Source: CAYGAW01 sp964492135 (GTDB taxonomy: Bacteria; Chloroflexota; Anaerolineae; UBA7937; B3-Chlor). Taken from it: 64,000 bases of DNA. Below, piece after piece: positions 60,901 to 64,000 of this stretch. Within the stretch, counting starts at the first letter, position 1, and every line of letters begins with the position of its first letter. The stretch spans positions 1 to 64,000 of the forward strand of contig CAZBJW010000004.1 of NCBI GenBank assembly GCA_964492135.1. The letters run 5' to 3'. The position numbers and the translations under genes are program-made. The notes beneath the pieces were generated by a model, which was given only the letters and a program-made list of their open reading frames with translations, ran no database searches and was not told the origin of the DNA.

Positions 60901-61953
60901 ATGATCTTATGGGATAAGGCCAACGGCCTGTGGCAGCAGGCAAACATCCGGGGAGTCCGGATTGCTGTGGGCACCGTCCTCAGTCTGGTCTTCCTGTGGC
61001 TGGCCTTCCGGGATGTGCCCATCTCCCAGGTCATTGCGGTCTTCGCGCGGGCCGATTATAGATTCGTGGCCTTTGCCCTACTCTTGGTCCTCATCAGCCC
61101 TCTCCTACGGGCAGCCCGCTGGAAACTTCTGTATCATCCGGATCAAGATGGCTTGCGCCACTACAGGTTGGCTATCTTTCTCCTCATCAGCCAGATGCTC
61201 AACATCGTCGCCCCCGCCCGCCTGGGGGAGGTGGCCCGTATTTACTTCATGGGCCGCCTCGAGGGTCGCAGCCGGGCTCGTACCTTGGGCACCATCGCAG
61301 TGGAGAAATGGCTGGACATCCTCATGCTCTTTCTCTTAGTGCTAGTCGTCCCCCTCTTCGTCTCTCCTCCCCCCTGGTTTCAAGGCTCCTGGGCAACGCT
61401 GGCCCTGTTCGCTTTCGCCTTTTTCGCCATCGCGCTCCTAGCCTCCTACAGCAAGGGTCAGCTTTTGAGAGTCGTAGAATTCCTCTCCCGCCTCTTACCG
61501 AAGAGCTGGCGAGCGCGAGTTCACCGCACGACCGGCCTGGCCCTGGACAGTTTAGATGTCTTGCGCTCTCCCTGGGTGGGACTTCTGCTACAAGGCTGGT
61601 CTCTTCTCATCTGGGGCCTTAGCATATTCATCAATTATGTCATCTTTCTAGCCGTAGGCTTCTCTCTCCCCTTCACTGCCGCCATCTTTCTGTTGGCTGT
61701 GCTTCAGGTAGGAGTGGCTATCCCCTCGGCTCCGGGCAAGGTAGGGATCTTCCATTACTTATGCGTATTGGCTCTAGCTACTTTCGGGGTGGAGAAAGGG
61801 GCCGCTTTGGCGTATGCTGTACTCCTCTACTTCGTGGTGTTCGGCCCGCCCTCGATCCTAGGTGCCTTCTTCCTTTGGTGGGAGAGTGTGCATCGGGAGA
61901 GGGTGAGCCTGGCTGTCTCGGGAAGCGAGTCATGCACCAGCGATCCCCATTGA
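60901..61953 (+). CDS. LPG-synthase-type / AglD-like membrane protein (flippase-like)
   Basis: 350 residues with about 8 helices, of the lysylphosphatidylglycerol_synthase_TM / UPF0104 family. Marks: LLRAARWKLLYHP, LISQMLNIVAPARLGEVARIYFM (the conserved P-x-R-x-GE), TIAVEKWLDILML and IPSAPGKVGIFHYL. Lone TM domains of this family are found in glycan clusters where a role in lipid-linked sugar transport or transfer is suspected. It ends 19 bases after the next gene starts. Confidence 0.85.
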   Translation: MILWDKANGLWQQANIRGVRIAVGTVLSLVFLWLAFRDVPISQVIAVFARADYRFVAFALLLVLISPLLRAARWKLLYHPDQDGLRHYRLAIFLLISQMLNIVAPARLGEVARIYFMGRLEGRSRARTLGTIAVEKWLDILMLFLLVLVVPLFVSPPPWFQGSWATLALFAFAFFAIALLASYSKGQLLRVVEFLSRLLPKSWRARVHRTTGLALDSLDVLRSPWVGLLLQGWSLLIWGLSIFINYVIFLAVGFSLPFTAAIFLLAVLQVGVAIPSAPGKVGIFHYLCVLALATFGVEKGAALAYAVLLYFVVFGPPSILGAFFLWWESVHRERVSLAVSGSESCTSDPH

Positions 61954-62960
61954 TCTCCGTCGTCATCCCCGCCTACAACGCCGCTGAGACCTTAGAGCCA
62001 TGTCTGGAGGCCTTGGAAAGCCAGACATTGGCCCGGGGCCAGTACGAGGTGATCGTGGTGGATGATGGCTCCGCCGACGCAACGGCTGAGATCGCTAGAG
62101 GTCATGAATCGGTGGCACCCCTATTCCAATCCCACAAGGGTCCAGCGGCGGCTAGAAACCTAGGAACCAGGCACGCAAGGGGGCCCATTGTCCTTTTCAC
62201 CGACGCCGACTGCGTCCCTAGCCCTGATTGGATCGAGGCCATGAGTGCGCCATTCTCAGATGACGAGGTTACAGGAGTGGGCGGGGTCATCCGCACCCAC
62301 CAGCGAGGCTTAGTTCCCCGCTTCATCCAACTAGAGTTTGACGACCGCTTCGAGAGGCTCGCCAAATACCCCTCTATCGACTTCATCTGTACGGCAACAG
62401 GGGGCTTCAGGAGAGATGTCTTTCTGGAGAGCGGAGGCTTCCGTGAGGATCTTCTAGGCGCCGAGGACGCGGAATTCTCCTTCCGGTTGGCCAGTGCCGG
62501 CCACGAAATGGTCTTCGTCCCCCAGGCCATCGTTTATCACTCCCACCCGCAATCCCTCTTGGAATACGCCCGGCGAAAGTGCACCTACGCCTATTGGAGG
62601 CTCATGGTCTATCTGGGGCACCCGCACAAGGTCATAGTCGATTCCCGCACCCCGCAGACCCAGAAGGTCCAAATCGGTCTCGTGTTTCTCCTGGTAGTTG
62701 CCGCTCTGGGGGCCATCTTCTGGAGAGGAATCATCTGGCTAGCTGGAGGGCTCTTAGCCTTATTTCTCCTGACGGCTTTGCCCTTCTGGTGGAAAAGCGT
62801 GCGCCGGGATATAGTAGTCGGTGCTTTCCTGCCCTTGCTTCTCTTGGTGGGCACTGCCTCGGTGGCGGCTGGGCTGGCGACTGGGGCGGTCTGCTATGGG
62901 ATACAAGAGATGATCCGGAGATCAGGGGTCGGCGGTCAGACGGCGTCTCCTGATCTATAA
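61932..62960 (+). CDS. GT2 glycosyltransferase with C-terminal membrane helices
   Basis: From ATG 61932: ISVVIPAYNAAETLEPCLEA, VIVVDDGSADAT, metal motif FTDADCVPSPDW, then GAEDAEFSFRLASAGHEMVF (the ED-x2-F acceptor motif). Three C-terminal helices follow from about residue 245 (LVFLLVVAALGAIFWRG). Such enzymes often make polyprenyl-linked sugars or large glycans. The frame is open upstream from 61761 but that part shadows the previous gene. 342 residues. Confidence 0.88.
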   Translation: MHQRSPLISVVIPAYNAAETLEPCLEALESQTLARGQYEVIVVDDGSADATAEIARGHESVAPLFQSHKGPAAARNLGTRHARGPIVLFTDADCVPSPDWIEAMSAPFSDDEVTGVGGVIRTHQRGLVPRFIQLEFDDRFERLAKYPSIDFICTATGGFRRDVFLESGGFREDLLGAEDAEFSFRLASAGHEMVFVPQAIVYHSHPQSLLEYARRKCTYAYWRLMVYLGHPHKVIVDSRTPQTQKVQIGLVFLLVVAALGAIFWRGIIWLAGGLLALFLLTALPFWWKSVRRDIVVGAFLPLLLLVGTASVAAGLATGAVCYGIQEMIRRSGVGGQTASPDL

Positions 62961-63091
62961 TCATCAGTGATTGCCCCTTCCCTACCTGGAGTGCACAAGC
63001 TCCGTTTGTACCCTGATCGAAACCGAGAGTTTCTTTGTCCAAAATCTCACCGCTGCGCTGTCTGATGAACCTGTCCAACATGGAAGGAAAC

Positions 63092-64000
63092 ATGGATCTT
63101 AGGTGGCATCTTCAGATATCCGCACGAAAGACCCTGCTAACCGTAGGGGATTTCATACTGGTGAACGGCGCTGCGTTGATCACGCTTTGGGTATGGACGT
63201 TGCAAGACCCTGGGCAAAGTTTTTCTGGGGGATTCGTCCTCTCCCAGGCGCATTGGTTCGGCATTCTGATAGCCCTCTGGCTCCTCTCGGCTTCCCTTAA
63301 CAACCTCTATAGCCTCAGGGTGGCCAGCGACCTTCGGTCTACCGCCATGAGCCTGGTCAGGACCACGGCCTTAGTGCTCCTGATCCATCTGATGATCCAC
63401 TTTCTCGCTCCATGGCAGTTGCTTCCCCTGAGGGTGGTTCTTTATCACACTTTGGGAACCCTCGTCCTGCTTGGCCTCTGGCGCGGGGCCTACACCGTTC
63501 TCTTCAGCCCTCCTGCCTTTCGGCGCCGAGCTGTTGTGGTAGGAACTGGACAAGCCGGCGAAGCCATCGTCCGGGCCATCCGCGAGAACCTTCCCTCAGA
63601 ATACGAGTTGCTTGGCTTCATGGACAACGATCCGGCAAAACAAGGGCAAATCATCGAAGGACTGCCCATCATCGGAACGCGGCGGGACCTAGTCGCCTTG
63701 GTGAAGGCGAAGGACGTCTCCGAGATCATCTTGGCCGTCACGGGCGAGATGGACCAGGAGTTCATGCGGGCGGTTGTGGAGAGCGAAGGGCAAGGGTTAC
63801 AGATTACCCCCATGGCCTTCCTCTACGAGGAGATCACTGGTCGAGTGCCAGTGGAACATATGGGGGATAACTGGTTCCCAGTGCTGCCTCGTAACAGCGG
63901 GGCAGTCGGTCACCTATACCCATGTCTCAAGCGCTCCACGGATATCCTCGCCGCTAGCGTTGGGCTAGCTATCGTCGCCTGCCTCCTCCCCGTCTTAGCG
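63092..64000 (+). CDS. Polyprenyl-phosphate sugar transferase, N-terminal part (runs off the window)
   Basis: Open from ATG 63092 (GGAAGG upstream) to the window end, 303 codons. Four membrane helices (FILVNGAALITLWVW, HWFGILIALWLLSA, VLLIHLMIHFLAPW, LLGLWRGAYTVLF), then a Rossmann-like domain (VVVGTGQAGEAIVRAI, LLGFMDNDPAKQG) and the start of the catalytic domain (LKRSTDILAASVGLAIVACL). The active site is beyond the edge. It is the paralogue of the membrane half of the HTH fusion at 20506. Confidence 0.9.
   Translation, partial: MDLRWHLQISARKTLLTVGDFILVNGAALITLWVWTLQDPGQSFSGGFVLSQAHWFGILIALWLLSASLNNLYSLRVASDLRSTAMSLVRTTALVLLIHLMIHFLAPWQLLPLRVVLYHTLGTLVLLGLWRGAYTVLFSPPAFRRRAVVVGTGQAGEAIVRAIRENLPSEYELLGFMDNDPAKQGQIIEGLPIIGTRRDLVALVKAKDVSEIILAVTGEMDQEFMRAVVESEGQGLQITPMAFLYEEITGRVPVEHMGDNWFPVLPRNSGAVGHLYPCLKRSTDILAASVGLAIVACLLPVLA

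Noticed and set aside
1..64000. CRISPR arrays, rRNA genes, tRNA genes, replication origin
   Set aside because: No regularly spaced direct repeats, no rRNA-like segments, no valid cloverleaf and no DnaA-box cluster were seen on reading.

Overview
The window is about 64 kb from a bacterial chromosome of moderately high G+C with many GTG/TTG starts. It is dominated by one very large surface-polysaccharide (exopolysaccharide/O-antigen type) locus, with a decayed accessory region on its left. The single-chain Wzz/tyrosine-kinase protein, LPG-synthase-type membrane protein, Replic_Relax protein, several toxin-antitoxin pairs and many nucleotide-sugar epimerases would fit a Chloroflexota-like organism. 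There is no rRNA or ribosomal-protein gene here to prove this, so the taxonomic guess is weak.

Left part (1-15.2 kb). A Wzz/BY-kinase gene on the minus strand (391-1989) belongs functionally to the polysaccharide locus. It is followed by a divergent regulator pair (a Fis-like HTH protein and an S24-type repressor) whose shared spacer carries four CTTAAG sites. Then comes a field of accessory genes, many broken: two ImmA/IrrE-like proteins that have lost the HExxH glutamate, a decayed ABC-2 permease, a HEPN-MNT pair, an Xre regulator, a frameshifted LexA-like HTH gene behind a near-consensus promoter, a TraD/VirD4-like ATPase, a tandem Replic_Relax protein, an HD-GYP stub fused to a DUF72 pseudogene, and an AbrB/PIN pair with a dead toxin. 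The 7.1-13.0 kb block looks like the regulatory and DNA-processing core of an integrated plasmid or ICE-like element.

Middle part (15.2-24.9 kb). This holds a Wzx-type flippase, two methyltransferases (one truncated), an orphan ABC-2 polysaccharide permease, 1.5 kb of debris, and then a regulatory pair: a membrane protein built from the N-terminal half of a polyprenyl-phosphate sugar transferase fused to an excisionase-type HTH, followed by a NusG/RfaH-like antiterminator. Two NDP-sugar epimerases follow, with remnants of a tyrosine recombinase and a GDP-fucose-synthase-like gene.

Core sugar cassette (25.2-43.9 kb). Overlapping genes rfbF-rfbG-rfbH make a CDP-3,6-dideoxy-type sugar intermediate. 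They run straight into a GNAT-aminotransferase fusion, a split transketolase, a glycosyltransferase and a flippase. Further on are an epimerase, GT2 and GT4 glycosyltransferases, a CBM/TPR-like protein and a Wzy-like polymerase. The co-translated split transketolase suggests a branched-chain (C2-extended) sugar.

Right part (42.5-64 kb). WbpB/WbpD/WbpE-type genes for a diacetamido-uronic acid appear with two reciprocally damaged wbpD-wbpE copies. A complete GDP-D-glycero-alpha-D-manno-heptose pathway (gmhA, hddA, gmhB, hddC) includes a second gmhB copy killed by an in-frame TGA. There are also three polyprenyl-phosphate sugar transferases (one with a changed catalytic dyad, one cut by the window edge), a phosphohexomutase, a Phd/RelE module, a WaaL/Wzy-like ligase, a flippase-like LPG-synthase-family protein and a GT2 enzyme. 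Together these genes supply nucleotide sugars, assemble a repeat unit on undecaprenyl phosphate, flip and polymerise it, and control chain length.
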